NCBI GenBank assembly: GCA_030248225.1
Contig: JASANE010017470.1
Span: forward strand, 62,001-126,000
Source of the DNA: Trileptium ribeirensis
Lineage: Eukaryota; Nematoda; Enoplea; Enoplida; Thoracostomopsidae
Length of the DNA: 64,000 nucleotides
Reading direction: 5' to 3'
A program made the position numbers and the translations under genes. Each line of letters opens with the position of its first letter. The stretch's first letter is position 1. The notes beneath the pieces are model-generated. The model saw nothing but the letters and a program-made list of their open reading frames with translations. It ran no database searches and was not told where the DNA came from. Below are positions 37,391-51,399 of this stretch, one piece after another.

Positions 37391-40299
37391 GCACAGATTT
37401 TTGAACCGTAACAAATACTATGAATTCCAACAAAGTGTATAAATTCAAAACCGGCTTGACTTATTCAATGTAATGCTTGGTCGAACAAATCAATTCGTCA
37501 AACAGATGCAAATGAGAGAGAGAAGTCCTCAAGGAAAACAAAGCTAATTTAGACAGTGCTAAGAGAGAGGCAGCATGAAAGCACATTTGTAGACATCATT
37601 TGATTATTAGAGGTATGCTTTTATTATTGCAGATGCTAATGATCTTACGACGCCAAACCGGTGCAACGAAAAAGACCGGTTTGCACGGGCTTAGGTTGTA
37701 GCTAATTTGAACAAAACCTTCATTAGGATTGCAATGACTTAGTTAGGAATGCGGAATATATTTCAGACTTACATTTGTACATATTTACAGATATGACGTT
37801 AAAATTATTGGACAACATTTTAATAGACGCACGTGAAAACGTGCTTTTTCAAAATATCTGTTAGTTCTAAAATCACATGTACAACAAATCACATTGTAGT
37901 ATTGCCAAACTTGATACTTAGATGGGTCATTGAGTTTAAAATATTATCCAACACCCTAGTGGCCTGACAAACCTCTGCTACTACAACGTTTCACTCACGA
38001 TAGTAAAGGCAATTTGTCAAGCGTCAGAAAGTAGCCTATGTTAACGATAAATCACTGTTTGTTGTACTTACATGCCTGACGTATGCGCGCTCTATCGAAG
38101 CTTTTATATGTAATTATTACATGATGCATTCAGCCTAAAAATACGCCAGTTTTATACCTGATAATAGCAAAATCGAAAAGATTTTAAATAATACATTTAC
38201 CATCATACTGTGCTCGTGTAAAGTCTCATGTATTCAAAGAGCTAAGGTTATGTTCCGAATCAGTAAAATTCCATTTCCAAATTACAAGTTATAACCTTCA
38301 AATTCCTTATATTTATGCCCATATCATGGTGTTTCTTGGTCCTATTCAACCACAGAAATATGTATCAACTTGACATTAATACCGTGTCTACAACAATTGC
38401 ACTGCGAAAATTTTACGAGCACCAATCAAACCAACGTCAAAATTTTCGTGGCGGTATCAGTATTTAATACCATTTAGGGTTAAAGTATTTGTTTTGACTT
38501 CCTGCTCAAGTTATGAGTGCCTTATAACAGAACATTGACACGAATACTGTAAGTATTCAACGTAAGATATATATAGTTTGTAAATCTTTGCGAAATGGAG
38601 TCACCATGACTATTATGGTTCAGTTTATTTAGGTCTAGAAAGAACGATAGTTTAATCTCATCTACGCGTACTTTTATTCCCAGAACCTTAACCGCATCAC
38701 ATCGAAAAAATTTAGCCACATCCACTGTTGGTCATGAGACTTATAGATTAACAGTTAAAAGTTTTGTACTTAATATCCATACATAATTGACTAAGATCGC
38801 GACCTGCTGCGATTGGAAAAGTGGTGCAACTCTGCCGATAATCTATATTATGTTCGCCAATTTTTTTGTTAAATAATTTTGTCATATTTTCTGTAAATAT
38901 ATAGGTTCTGTTAGCTTCCGGAAGCAGTTTTTTAGCTCATGCAGAAAGTAGTCCTTGTATCTAGTAGCGAAATATTGAGTTATTTGTTGAATGTAGCAGC
39001 TAAAATTTTCAAAGAGATATCACTTATCTCTATGATTAAAATGTTTTAAGTTCAGTATTACGGTTTTTAACTTTGCAAATTTTGGTGAGATATGTTTCTG
39101 TTACACTGCACAATATCGATTATCCTACAGTTATAAATGCTGTCGCAGTTATGATATCTGTTGTCAACACAGTATGTTACTTTGCAATTTTTGTTTTGGC
39201 TATGAACTAGCCTATCAAGCTTAATTCCGTCAGAAGGATCTGCAAATTTCAAATTACAAAAAATAAACTGCTCGTTTTACCTAAAACCGGACGATCATAA
39301 ACGAAACAAATAAAGTAAGAAGTGCTGTTTTGCATTACAAAACGACACCAGAAAATTCGAAAAATGTATTCTCGAACACAACTGTAACACCTAAACAAAA
39401 GGACAACTAAAATAAGTTGGTGCCCAAAATTTCCGAAAATACGCATACGAATCGTATGTCAATAATTGCTTGAATATCTATATTATCCTACTAATTTGTG
39501 AAACTAAGAAATATTTTCTGACTTGGCTGTTTCTTGCTCGAAAAACATTAATTAACAAAACCTAATATTAAGCAAAACATCTATACACACGTCTGCGATG
39601 TAATAAGAATCACAGCAATTTCGATTTTTCAGAAATTAAGTTGATTGAAATCCAGATATTTATATATTCTCAAAATTTGATATCTCCCTTAAAAATTAGC
39701 AACGAAACAATAAAATCACTCAAAGCATTTGCTTATATAATAAAATACTGTGTATATTATTTACAAATCTATTCATTTTATTCACTTATTTATTACTCAT
39801 TCGCAGTTCTATCTATTAAGAAAACACTTTGCTTTCTCCGAGTAAATTGCGCTCATAGTCAGCATTGCAACAGAATTAAAGATAGAACTTAAATTAATGC
39901 TGTGCAGAAAGTGCACGCTGTTCGCAACTTTCGGCGACATTTATTCGAAAGAACCGCTGTGTAAACGCGAACGCACGTGAGCGCACTTGTCGTAAAGCTA
40001 TGGGCACAATATATATTCTTTCATTTGATATAATCGAGTATTCTAGCAAAACTGCATCGTACAAATGTTGTATTTAAAGTAAGCATTGTCACACAGACCG
40101 AATATTCATTCAACGTGGTTTTATGTTTCCATTATTATATCCGTGGCCGTTAAAATTCATGGACTGTTGGCCAATATTTTATTAGAACTCTATTTTTCTA
40201 AAAATCCAGTATATAAATACGTTTAATAACTCGGCAATGACTTAACCGATTTTCATGATCTTAGCCTCATTCGAACAGGCATAGTCTATTTACCGCGTA

Positions 40300-41170
40300 C
40301 ATCCCCCAACCTTTTTTACTTGTGGTCTTGTTCCGGGGTCAGGGTTCAAAATGCGGGGTTTTTGCCCCATTTTAATCCATTTTAGCACCCTACACGGAAG
40401 CAAGGTTATTTTTATCTTTCAAATTTTTTTCATTGGATGGCTTTATTTGATAGTAAAATGATAAATTCCGATGCCCCTTTTTTGTTTTTCTATTAAGGCT
40501 CCGGTTCTGGATTTAAGGGGTTTGAGGTACGGGGTATGTCGCCCCAATGGTTCCTCGACCCAAAATTTGAAAATTTGTTCTGACGTCTTGGGTGGCTGAT
40601 AAATTTTACATGGGGGTTTTCGGGCATGGGAAACTCATTGCGGATGCTGATTTTGCTCTGTAACTTATGGTTCCATTGGTACGGGGGTATGACGACCCCA
40701 TGGGTCGGGGTCACAATTCAAAATGAGTGGTTTACACCTCATTTTAGTACCCTTCACGGAAGCAAGGTTATTTTTATCTTAACTTTCGAATTTTTTTCTA
40801 TGGCATGTTTTATTTCACAGTAAAATGATAAGTGCTGATGTCTATTTTTTGTTTTTCGGTTAAGGCTACGATTTGATAGTTATGGGGTTTGAGATATGGC
40901 ACCTTCGTGGTTCCTCGAATCAAAATTCGAAAATTTGTTTTGACGTGTGGGCGGCTGAAAAGTTTTACTTGGGCATTTTCGGGTATGGCAAACTCATTGC
41001 TGGCGTTGATTTTGCTGTGCGATTTATGGTTCTATAGGTATGGCGCCGCCATAGTTCAACGACCCAAAATCCGTAATTTTACTGTTACGTCCTGTTACGT
41101 CGCTGATGGCTTGCACTTGGGGGTTTCGGCGCATGGGAAACTTATTGCCGGTGTTAGTTTTGTTCTAACT
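40300..41170. repeat. Tandem repeat with 362-bp period (about 2.3 copies)
   Basis: CACGGAAGCAAGGTTATTTT recurs at 40,393 and 40,755. The GGTTCCTCGA(C/A) then AAAATT(T/C)GAAAATTTG block recurs at about 40,549 and 40,909, with a truncated third version at about 41,056. Units contain GGGGT(C/T)... inverted GC stretches. No conserved protein. Confidence 0.8.
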
Positions 41171-43079
41171 TGTGCGGTATTGTGTGATATCCACATAAAG
41201 CATATCGACGTATGCTATCGAGAGCTCATTAGATGTGTACGCAAAAGGCGTAGGTGTACCTATGCTTGACTGCGTTCTGCAATCTCGATAGAGTTACTAG
41301 TTTAACAAATGGAAAATCGTTGCAGAAAGTTATTTGGTAATGTGAACAATAAACTTGTGAATAAAATATTTTATCTGTTGGATTACAGTCACAGGAGTCT
41401 AATGTCCGTCAGCTTGGTAAGGATAGGTGGTGGGCCGGAGGTGGAAGGTTATTGCGGATATTTACCAAATATAAGACAATTTTTTTCTGATTTGTGTTGA
41501 AATGTACCGCGCGCCTAAGGCGGGGGATATATATGGCTCGAGAGAGGTTGGTCGTGGGGGGAGGTAACCCATCGACACCTATGATTATAAAAAAAACATT
41601 TTCTGAAGATCAGCTTTGGTTTTGGGAAAATTCTAACGAATATTTTTTAGTATTAGAGATTTTTTCAAAGCATTGAATGTTGGGTGCACAACACTAATTT
41701 GTGGTGCACAAATGAATAAGCAAAAACACATGCCTCCAATTTATACTAATACTTCCACTCTTTCTAGTGGCAATAGTGTAATATCAGCAATGTATATCAA
41801 CAACATCATCTTTTAGATTAAACTGATTTCTCAGAATATTTAATATTCGAGATATTAGCAGAGTCTACTCCATAGGTGTCCAAGGTCGGTCGGCTTAGTG
41901 GGTAGACTGTAGGCGGGTGAGGGGTTGGAGGTTGTCAGATGGCCCTCAGCGGGGGTAGGGCTAACATCTCTCTCCCTCCCGCCCACAAGTTTGCCCATTT
42001 TTGTCAGTGTGAAATAAATAGGAATATGTGCACGTTTGCGATTCCCCATGGTTTTATAGTTATCTAATAACTAAAAACGTTTGTATAATACTCGATTTCT
42101 TCAAAGTAAAAAACAGTGTTAAGCATTATATTGTTATAAAATCTAAAATTGAATTAAAGGCTAATTGCTATTTACACAGTAAAATACCTCAAACAATGAT
42201 AAAGATTGTTACGTGTTTGATTTTCAAATTCTTAATGTAGTACTAGGATAATTCAGGAGTGTCAGAAAATGATCAATCACTGAGGATCACTAAATTTTTC
42301 CTTCCATGATACAGTTTATATACGTACTCCAAACAAAAACGCTAGACATCCCAGTCCAGTCCATACTTGTGTAAGAACTCTGTTCTACGGTAGCAAGTGT
42401 CTCTTGCTTATATTAGAGTTACAAATTTCGGCTTACTCCAATATATTTAACACAGTAAAATGTTTGAGAAGACACATAGTAAATTGTCTCTAGGTGACAC
42501 GTGAAAACTGTCACTTTTCACTTAGTCCAATATGAAAAGATCATAACCAATAAAATAATTATTACACCCAGCCCAGTGTAACACATTTGGGTCTTTTATA
42601 TAGCAACCTCAGAATACTTAGTTTCCATTGTAAACAATACATGAACATTGTACGCTTATGCATTGTTATTGAGCAAGCATGTAAAAGATAGCACCTAATG
42701 TCAAAATTATAGTTGAGTAATAATGAATAGTTTGCTTCGATAAATAAGTGGTCACTCTGGGAAACTCACACAAAGCAGATGATATTAGAATATTATTATT
42801 GTGTGCTTGTATTCAACACATATATATGATGGCGTTGCATAGATATTTGCGTCTGTTGTGGTTATCTGATAACTGATAATTATGCCATATCACATTACGC
42901 AAGCAAGAATGCCTAACAAGCCTTCAAAATAGGCAGTGGCGGATCCAGGAATTTCCGGTAGGGGGGGATGGAGGAACCGTCTAACATATAAACTGTCCTT
43001 GATAACCTTAAATCTTACATCAAGGAAAGGCAACATATTTTGTACAAAAATCAAATCCGTTGGTCATCTCTGTGGCCAT

Positions 43080-43396
43080 GATGAATAATAGTCTCTAGCA
43101 ATCAACATGATCATTCCAACCTGCCGTACACCAGAGGTGTTAATGATAAAAACGTAACAAAATCTAAGAAAGATCACGGCAACAGCCTACAACTCGGTAA
43201 TGTCCTTCTGTAAAATAATACACCGCCAAAATACAAAGATGAATAATAGTCTCTAGCAATCAACATGATCATTCCAACCTGCCGTACACCAGAGGTGTTA
43301 ATGATAAAAACGTAACAAAATCTAAGAAAGATCACGGCAACAGCCTACAACTCGGTAATGTCCTTCTGTAAAATAATACACCGCCAAAATACAAAG
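43080..43396. repeat. 158-bp direct tandem duplication within the hAT element
   Basis: GATGAATAATAGTCTCTAGC starts at 43,080 and again at 43,238; both copies run to CCGCCAAAATACAAAG with no differences noticed. It is a very recent duplication or an assembly artefact. Confidence 0.92.
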
Positions 43397-43426
43397 AGTC
43401 CCTGAATTGTCATTTTGCCCATTTTA

Positions 43427-43665
43427 CTATACAAAATCAAGTCGTCGGTTCTTGCTGGCAGCAAACCGGTCGATAACTTCGTCGACCGGTATGTCGATGG
43501 TCGGATGAATATACATAAGTGCCAGTCCATTAAGACGAGTTTCGGCTGTCATATTGCGCAGCGGGCTTTTTAGGATTTTCATTGCGCTGAAAGATCGCTC
43601 TGCAGTGCATGTGGTCACAGGAATGGTCGCAAATATCTGAAGGAGTCGCTTGATTGTTTGAAACC
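43427..43665 (-). pseudogene. hAT transposase C-terminal dimerisation fragment
   Basis: It reads FQTIKRLLQIFATIPVTTCT, then AERSFSAMKILKSPLRNMT and RLNGLALMYIHPTIDIPVD, ending in a stop. This is the hAT dimerisation signature (P.....ERSFS..K.IK...R..M...RL..LA...IH). Candidate splice acceptor at the upstream end (gtttccag). The DDE catalytic middle is absent between this and the N-terminal fragment, so the element is non-autonomous. Confidence 0.9.
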
Positions 43666-43839
43666 TGGAAACAAACTCAGCTTGACTATAAACCTGTAGA
43701 ATTTTGACTCGACAGGAGAGGTGCAGACAACAGTTAAAAATAAGTTTGGTTAAATAAGACTAAATTCATAACGTCTCTCTCAACATCGAAACCGGTTATT
43801 ATAGTTGAAAATTGGAATCGTCTAGGTCCCTAAGTAACT

Positions 43840-44595
43840 TCAATGGCACGTCAAATGAGCATCTTTTCCTGTGAGGTGCCCATATTTAGTTAGCGGACTG
43901 TTCACTAGCTGCCCAAGGGCTGTAGTTTTACCCTTTTCATTTTCAACGCTACCGGAGCTAAACAGTGCGCACGGAATACAAACAACGCCGCCTAATCGTG
44001 GAGAATATTTGAAGCAGCCATATGTGTTGCCGGATATATGGTCCCTGTTGAGGTATACCTTCTGTTTTTTCTTCGGATCTTTCCCCTTCTCGCCCTTGAG
44101 TGAAAACGGGTACTTAAACTGGGGCCCTGGCATCCAGTGGTCAGTTAACAACAGCTTTTTGTCGTTATCGCTGAGTATCCTCGCCAAGTTGCCGTCGCGT
44201 TTGCCGTTGGTGAATATGCGAGCGATGTCGTTGTCCACAGGTGCTTCGGGATCAGCCGGAAGAGACGGACCGGCGACAGGTGCAATCGGCACGTCAGGTG
44301 CACACGTGCCATGAGGAGCCTCCTGTTCACCGTCATTAGGCCCGGTACCAGGGTCGACGGCTGCTGGAGAGGCCGCCTGAAGCTCGCCACCAGACCCGGC
44401 GACAACCGGTGGAGCCACCCGTTTGTCACCGCTGGGTTCGGTAACCGGATTGACGGCGACTGCCGGTCGCAATCTGGCAGACGACGTATCGGCAGGAGGA
44501 ACATTCGAATTAGCAGCACGTGGAGTAGATGCCTTGAAGTACTGTGCTATAGTCTTAGGCTTTTTAGGCATTGGCGGGTTATTTGGGTCGCTCAT
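43840..44595 (-). pseudogene. hAT transposase N-terminal fragment (TTF/ZMYM-type zinc finger)
   Basis: 251 codons from ATG. It starts SDPNNPPMPKKPKTIAQYFK, a typical start for this hAT subgroup, then a Pro/Ala/Thr-rich linker. The conserved TTF-like block follows: DHWMPGPQFKYPFSLKG, KKKQKVYLNRDHI, YSPRLGGVVCIPCALF. The Cys pair and the downstream HLTGKDAHLTCH are zinc-finger ligands. The frame then stops, before the RNase-H-like catalytic core. The GC-richer composition differs from its surroundings, consistent with a recent insertion. Confidence 0.88.
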
Positions 44596-44862
44596 TGTAG
44601 CAATGGGTATATCTTATATATAGGAGTGACAAATTAATATTCCCTGAAATGCAACAAAGACATATGAATACGTGGTACGTTGAGAACTCTCTCCACGTGG
44701 AAACTATATAGGTTATAAGGCATGTCTCACATGTCACTGTTTCTAAATTCTTTCGACACCATCACGCGATGCTGAACTCTTCAGAAGAGTGTCGGCTAAA
44801 ATGTCTGGTAGGGGGGATGCATCCCCCCCATCCCCCCCTCTGGATCCGCCCATGAAAATAGG

Positions 44863-47800
44863 TGTACGGATTTACTTGTTAGCAATAGTATTAGCGATAA
44901 TCGCTTAGCACCTCAGCATATTATTAAATATTTTTTAAATTTTAATATTTCTGGATTTTTTTCAGAACATTACAAATTTAAATGCTGAGATATTTTTGTG
45001 ATATTTTGGCTGAAATTTTTAATTTAATGGTGAGAAATAAAATACAGCCACTAATTTTAAAATTTTCCGCGATACTGTAAGGGCGATGGATCACATAGCA
45101 AACACCAAAATATACAACAAAAGTTCAAGTTTTAAACGATAAATAGGACATTTTCCTCCGAACCCAAACATTCAAATGTACTAAACTATAAGCTTTGACT
45201 TTTCAAACCTAGACATTATACACTACTAATATTTGTTTCATAGCCTCTTGCCTATTTCAATTAGTTTCTCAATGTATTTTAAAATTTGAAAGTTCACAAA
45301 TTGAATCGTCGATACCGAAATCCTATTTTCGATGTCCTTGAGTGTAGTTTTTAACATCAAGTTGAAACAAATATTATCTAGTTACAAAGAGACGCCATAT
45401 CTATTTTACTATACCCTAAATTGAAACAAGAGATCAGAACATTGTTTTAACTTTAAGCTAAGCAAAAGTCTGATTGTTCTGATATTTTTGAAACCAATAA
45501 ATCTCGGCATATCTATTGCTACAATATGCAGAAAAAATTTAATCAAAGTAATGATTTATTCTCAACGTATGTATGAAATCTAACGGAGGGTAATCAATAA
45601 AATGTACAGGCATATATTATACTAGCTTAGTATTCTACTTGGCGTTCTTGCGCTTATTATTAGATTGAATACACCAGAAAACAAAATGAAAAACTCTGCT
45701 TTTGTTGTTGCTTTCAGTATGAAAACAAAACATCTCGAAAACAAAACCACAATATGGATCCTGATTACTATCACTATCACCGTCACACACATGAAGTGAA
45801 ATGCGTTTCCCGTTCGTTCACTAAACCCAAAACAAGAAGCCTAAATGAAACCAGCTTCTTGAAAATTTCACTCTGTCAACACCAGCTTTTTCTGTATGCG
45901 AATATTATGCGCGTTTGTTTGTCTTTTGGGAGTAATTTGTTATCGGCAACTTCAATCATTCGATCAGCATTCCACAGCAGCAGCTCCAGCAGTCAACAAG
46001 ATCAGTTAGAATAAATGATCATTCTTTATGATTCTTGATCTTAAACATTCTAGTAGTTAATATAGAATATATAACTTTTATTTGGCAATTTCGAGCTATC
46101 TTTTGGTATGGGTCAATATATATTTTGAAGTGCTTAAAGCAGTTTGGAAAAACAGAATTTCAGTGAGCAGCTGCGTGTCTTTGTTTATCAACTCAAATAC
46201 TCGCCCACTAATCTGCAGAAGCTTGCTTCGCTCCAGTTTGAAAGCTTCAGATTTCTGAGAAACCACAATCTTTGAAACATGGCTATTTTTGTGCAGTACT
46301 TGAAGTGAATGAGATTGCTGGCTGTCAAACTTGGACCATGAAAGCATGTTTGTCAATATTTCTCCAACGTGCGATACTTATGGTGGGAAGTATGGCAAGT
46401 TAACCGGCTGGGCGGGGCGGTTTCACCGTCTTGCGATTTATAGGTGCGGAGTACAACGGTTTGAGTGCCGCTTGGGTAATCCGCGGGGAAAAGTAACAGC
46501 GACATTATCGTAAGGATAAGCTTACAAAATATTGAAGCCTGGAGTGCAGTCATGCAGCTTCGCGCGCAAAGCTTTTTAACTAACTTACCGTTTGTGTACC
46601 ATGTTTGACGTATTTCTAAATTACTTTTTACAACGTTAATGTAACGAAAAATATCGGTTGCCGATACCCATTCTGTGGTCGGTATCTGACCTTCGATAAT
46701 TTGATATCGAAAAATACAACATTTTACAAAAATATTGTGAAATCAACGATGTAATACTAAGACGCCGATGACGTAATACCTGTTTGCTGTGAATCAAGCA
46801 AAACCGAAAAGTCTCTTGATTTCACGTTACGTTCTGAACCCGTATACAGAAAAACTCAGGTTCTAATCAAATCAGCGTATAACAAATCATTGCTAACGAA
46901 AAAGTTCTTCGAAAGCTGCAGTTTAAAACGAAACTTTATGATATCATAGACTATGGCAGCGACAGTTATACAAAAACCTTATCTGTGCTGTAAAACACTC
47001 TGAGAGTATGATATTTATTAGGCTACCAAATCTTCGGCAACAAAACTGAACTCCTGAAAACCATTCTTCCTGTCTTAACATCAATATATTGACAGCATAA
47101 TACAGGCAATTATACAGAATTACAACACGTATTGCAGCAGCAGCTATAAATTTATTTCGATATAGAATGACGCAAACCCAACAACTAAAACTTAATAATT
47201 TTGGTACTTTCTTTATGTCACTGTGTGTTTAAATTTTCTACATAAATGTAATCCTTGGTGTCAAAGTACTGTCGGATTTTGACGAAGTAATTCCGTATTC
47301 AATTCAATGAAAAATTCAATATATTTATTTATCGTATTCAGTTGGCTGCCAAAAATTTCCAGTGATGATTTGAAATAACTATGTTGAACAAACACGCAGT
47401 GGAAAGTAAAAAATAGAAAAACTCAGAGCGCCAACACAAACTGAAGCATGAATGTCCGTTCATACACACGGTGAATTAGCAACATTCCGAAAGCACAAAT
47501 TGGTATTTGTGTAATAAATCAACACTCGTGGCCTCGCAAATAACACTGTTGATTGATCAACGAACAAAACGTTCGCTAGAGGCTTCTGATTTTGAACAAT
47601 TTGATAAATTGAGCACAAATCGATGATTTCATAATTGAACATGCTTAATTCCACACCAATATGCAATTTTTGAAATACAGTTCACGAAGTAGCAATAATA
47701 ACTTTGCTATAAAAGTGAGACATAGACTTATCTTTGCGGTTGCCCGAAAGTACTTGTATCTGGCAACATTTTTGTAGGTGAGGTACAATTTAGTGACGAA

Positions 47801-50800
47801 GTAAAATTTAAGGCTGTTAAGTCTTTGTAGTTTGACGACCATAAATTGAATTAGCAAACTAAATTCGGATAGTACATTAACATTTTCTGTCAAAATCTTA
47901 GATTTAATCTAATGGAGCTGTTTTTTGAACAGATCGCCTATATAGCCGGGATTATTCTCTCAATATTTCGCAAGGCATTCAGAATACACTTCCGGTCCTG
48001 ATGTCAGCATATATAACAATAATAATTATAATAACAGCAATAAAACGAAGCAACGCCTAAACTTTATCAAATTATTGCACCATGCCGTTTCTAAAATCTC
48101 AGCTCTCGCCCAAAATAAAACCCACTAAAGTTGGTTTATCACGCAAATAGTTACGACAAATAATTTGGCAACATTCTATTTCTATATTTTCTAAACAACT
48201 ACGCCTCTCGTCGTAATATTTCGTTTTCCTGAAAACTTTGCCGCCCACCTACCTTTAAATTTGGTACCAAAAGCCATTCAGCATTTTCAATTATTGTTAT
48301 TTTGAAGTCGATATTTAGTCTGAGAACTGAGAGTGTGACGGATAGTTAGATGAACATTTTCTATTTACCGTCGCTTCAAATAGCATTTATCGAATTATAT
48401 GGCCGCCTGGTGCGCTGTGTGTAGACCTGTGAGTTAAGTTGCCGTAACTTAAGTATCGATTTGGATGGAGCTTAGATTTAGCATGGTTCTGTTCCAACGC
48501 ATTTCCATCTGGATAACACTATTGCAAAGAGCTATTTAGGCGGCTGCAATAGCAGCTCTCAGAAGTAAAAAATCATTGGTACCCCGAACTTAATTCCTGT
48601 AAAATTCTCAATTAGGCTGAACAAAACGGTTCTATTAAGTTCTACAAGCTAGTAATACCAATTTTTCACAGAATGGCTGGATATATAGAAAAAATCAAGT
48701 ATGAAGCATATATGTGATATCGTCTTCAAATATCTGTATTGGACATATTCGTTTTAGTATAACATATTCTATATGACGAATGCAACGCAAATTAAAATTT
48801 TTAAAGTCCTATTTTTGGCACTAGTGCTTCGTCAAAGTATTGTTTCGCACTTGCAACTGTTATGATCTCTATATATATATGACAATTTTCACTATCATTA
48901 TATTGCCACTGGAGCTTCGATTACCTTCCTTAATTTTAATGCTGCACTAAACACTAACACTATGAACCATAAAGCAAACAGAAAATATTTAACCAAAATT
49001 ATATGATTTCCCGATTTCGAAATTATCATTAAGTCATCATCGGTATGCAAGCAATGCAAAGTAAAACATGTACAGGCAAGTGTGTCAAAGTATTTGTTGT
49101 TATTGCAAATATTATGATCTCTATGAGAAAATCTTGCATAATGATTTACTGAACCCTTGTAAATGCACCTATTATAAGCCGCTCTGAATGCAAGTTCACA
49201 TTGCGTGCCACCCGATAAGCTTTGAACATTTGAACAGTTTAATTGGATCGGATGCAATGTGACGACAATAGGGTCCGACTGTAACCGATGCAACGTAAAC
49301 ATACTCTTCTAAAGCTACAACATAATACACTATATGGCTATGTATCCATATTTATGATACACCTATATTTATGTAGGGATGATTTTTAGACGCGTAGTTA
49401 TTATTGATACTCTTTATGGGTATAAATTACAATAAACAAATAAGTTAAAATGTACTTTTGTTTTACTGTAAAATATGTAAACAATGTAACATTCGGTAAA
49501 AACTACAAAAATTACGGTATATATCAGTAGGAACATGCATAGTGCTTTATTAATTAGCAACAGAAATCAGTGTCAGTGCTTTCAGCTAAATGCATATATT
49601 TAGGAAAATACTCGCCAAAATTACAAAAAATGTACGAAATATGAACTCTAATCTATAGCGTTAGTATGAGTGAAATAATAAAAAATAATAGCAGTGTTTA
49701 AGCTGCTCTGAGAAGCTAGTTTGATGATACATCTTTAGGTTAAGGTATTAATACCATAGGTGTAGAAAAAGTGACTGTGTCCCACGAAATGCAACACTCT
49801 GTCGTTAGTTTACGAGCAATACACAAAATATTACAGTGAATATTCGCATCCAAAAGGCGAATCTGACAATTCAAATTACGTTATGTGCCATAAACATGCC
49901 TCTATAAACTGCTCCTGTATCTTTCTCTATGATCCGAAATTATTAATTGTTGTTATATTTGTAGTCGTTTATTTAACGAAACGATCCTTCGACTACCAAG
50001 AACCGTCATAGCAATTTTTGACTTTTTGAAAAAATTCTCTTATCACGTGCTATTTTTGCTTTGTTAAAACGCAAAAAATGGAATAATTCGAGCACTGACC
50101 TCTTCATACCATGACCCTCGGTTAATGCTATTTAAACGATGTAATAAAGTTTAATTTATTTATTCAATTTCAATATAAATGAAAATAAATAAGACATATT
50201 AAAAATGCAGGTTGCCAAAAAACTGCTTATTGTTACTGAATATGAAAACCATCTATTGTGGTTGTATCTGCTGCTACCAAGCATTGACGTTTAGAGGCAC
50301 CAAAGAAAAACTAATGACAGACTACAAGCTACACTACTTTTTGTGCGTCGAGGGACTTGGGTGACACAAAAAACTTTGGTTGCTTCAATATTGACATAGT
50401 CGTGCAAAAAACGAAAAATATAACTAATATTGTTTCATACTGATAACTAAGGTTGATACCGTGATAGATAATGTGAAGAGACCGAAATTATTTATCTAAT
50501 ATATGCCACGTCATTCATTATTAATGTATATATAATATATTGCAGCTAAAAATTATTGATATTAACTAAATCTCAAGAGATAATAAATTATTCAAATATT
50601 ATATATGGTATTTACGGTTTGCTGTTATTCAAGTGTTCCTGATGACGCCACAAAAAAAATGCTGCATAAAATGAAGTGTACAAACCAAAGAGCAAGCTGA
50701 GTCTACATAACATGAAATGTTAATGATAAATCGTTAATAGACAAACGAAATAGAATTTCAATACCAAAACATTCGAAAAACACTATATCCTCAGATAAAA

Positions 50801-51395
50801 ATTAAACGTAACAGATTTCAAGTTGAAAACAAATGCATATATATTGCCACAAAATTGCTATTATACCGTAAACCCGCAATTTTCCTACCATAAAATGTTT
50901 AGATTTGTTTCTACCTAAGGCAACGTGGTCCGACACGATGCGATCCGTTCCGATCCTACCAGATTTCAGTTCACATTGCATCCGATCCAACCCGATACTA
51001 TCTAAATCTATACCTACCGAAACCATGGATCGGATCGGACCCAATGTGAACATACCTAAAATAGTGTTTTGCATTTCATCATTATTTAACGTAACGCTGG
51101 ATATCCTGGTAACGTCTAGAAACCTTTGCCATTTTTCGTCTTATGTATTTTACACGCATTTATACCCTTTGTTGGGTTGGTTGTTTAAACTTGCTTTTGA
51201 ATAGCTTAGGTAGTAAAGTTTTGTTATGCTGTTTTAGAAATATGTATGTAAATTGCCGAAAATTCAATGATGATTCGCTCGGCTATATGAATATCAGTCA
51301 TGTCATATTTTAATACAAATACATATCTATGTTCAGCGTAGTAATTTTTATAGCAATTCGTATTCAAATTTTTGGTGTTCGTGCTAGGTTTATAA
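44863..51395. other. Intergenic region; no gene recognised
   Basis: AT-rich with scattered short inverted repeats (49.19-49.29 kb) and a CATAGGTGT-family end at about 49,753. A minus-strand open stretch at 46,096-46,356 (ending ...STSKYILTHTKR) and another at 48,898-49,302 with a signal-like hydrophobic run (KYFLFALWFIVLVF, then a possible donor AAG|gtaatc) lack any family match or closing splice partner. Confidence 0.5.
50920..51060. mobile_element. Short foldback element with GGTCCGATCCGATCC arms
   Basis: Left CAACGTGGTCCGACACGATG and right (inverted) ACATTGGGTCCGATCCGATC are related inverted arms. TTCACATTGCATCCGATCC also occurs inside. A similar GTTCACATTG/CAATGTGAC foldback with GGATCGGATGC lies at 49,190-49,290, suggesting a dispersed family. 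Confidence 0.45.
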
Positions 51396-51399
51396 TGAA

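Larger units (their letters stand above)
34793..42933. other. Upstream region of the latrophilin gene; no gene recognised
   Basis: Presumed 5' untranslated, promoter and intergenic sequence. It contains a MITE-like element (35.2-35.5 kb), an A/T microsatellite-like patch (37.2-37.35 kb), a 362-bp tandem repeat (40.3-41.2 kb) and isolated ends of the CATAGGTGT family (41.57 and 41.87 kb). A segment at about 36,070-36,130 resembles sequences at 11,330 and 11,520 (GTCGTCAGTAT...GATCCGATTT). No conserved coding block was found on either strand. Confidence 0.6.
42934..44854 (-). mobile_element. hAT transposon, internally deleted, exact 8-bp target duplication (1,921 bp)
   Basis: AAAATAGG at 42,926-42,933 and 44,855-44,862 is a perfect 8-bp target site duplication, the hallmark of hAT insertion. 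Ends CAGTGGCGGATCCAGG and, inverted, CATGGGCGGATCCAGAGG are the terminal inverted repeats, followed by G-runs. It encodes, on the minus strand, the N-terminal zinc-finger part and the C-terminal dimerisation part of a TTF/ZMYM-type hAT transposase with the catalytic middle missing. It contains a 158-bp internal tandem duplication. It lies about 8 kb upstream of the receptor start. Confidence 0.93.

Noticed and set aside
43871..44637. Plus-strand open frames opposite the hAT transposase fragment
   Set aside because: Shadows of the minus-strand transposase coding sequence, which has clear family motifs.
46096..46356. Minus-strand open frame of 86 codons as a terminal exon
   Set aside because: No recognisable domain, no convincing acceptor and no partner exon.
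48898..49302. Signal-peptide-like hydrophobic run with a possible donor, as an alternative first exon
   Set aside because: The donor is phase 0, while the lectin exon needs phase 1; the exon at 34,747-34,792 fits better and is closer.
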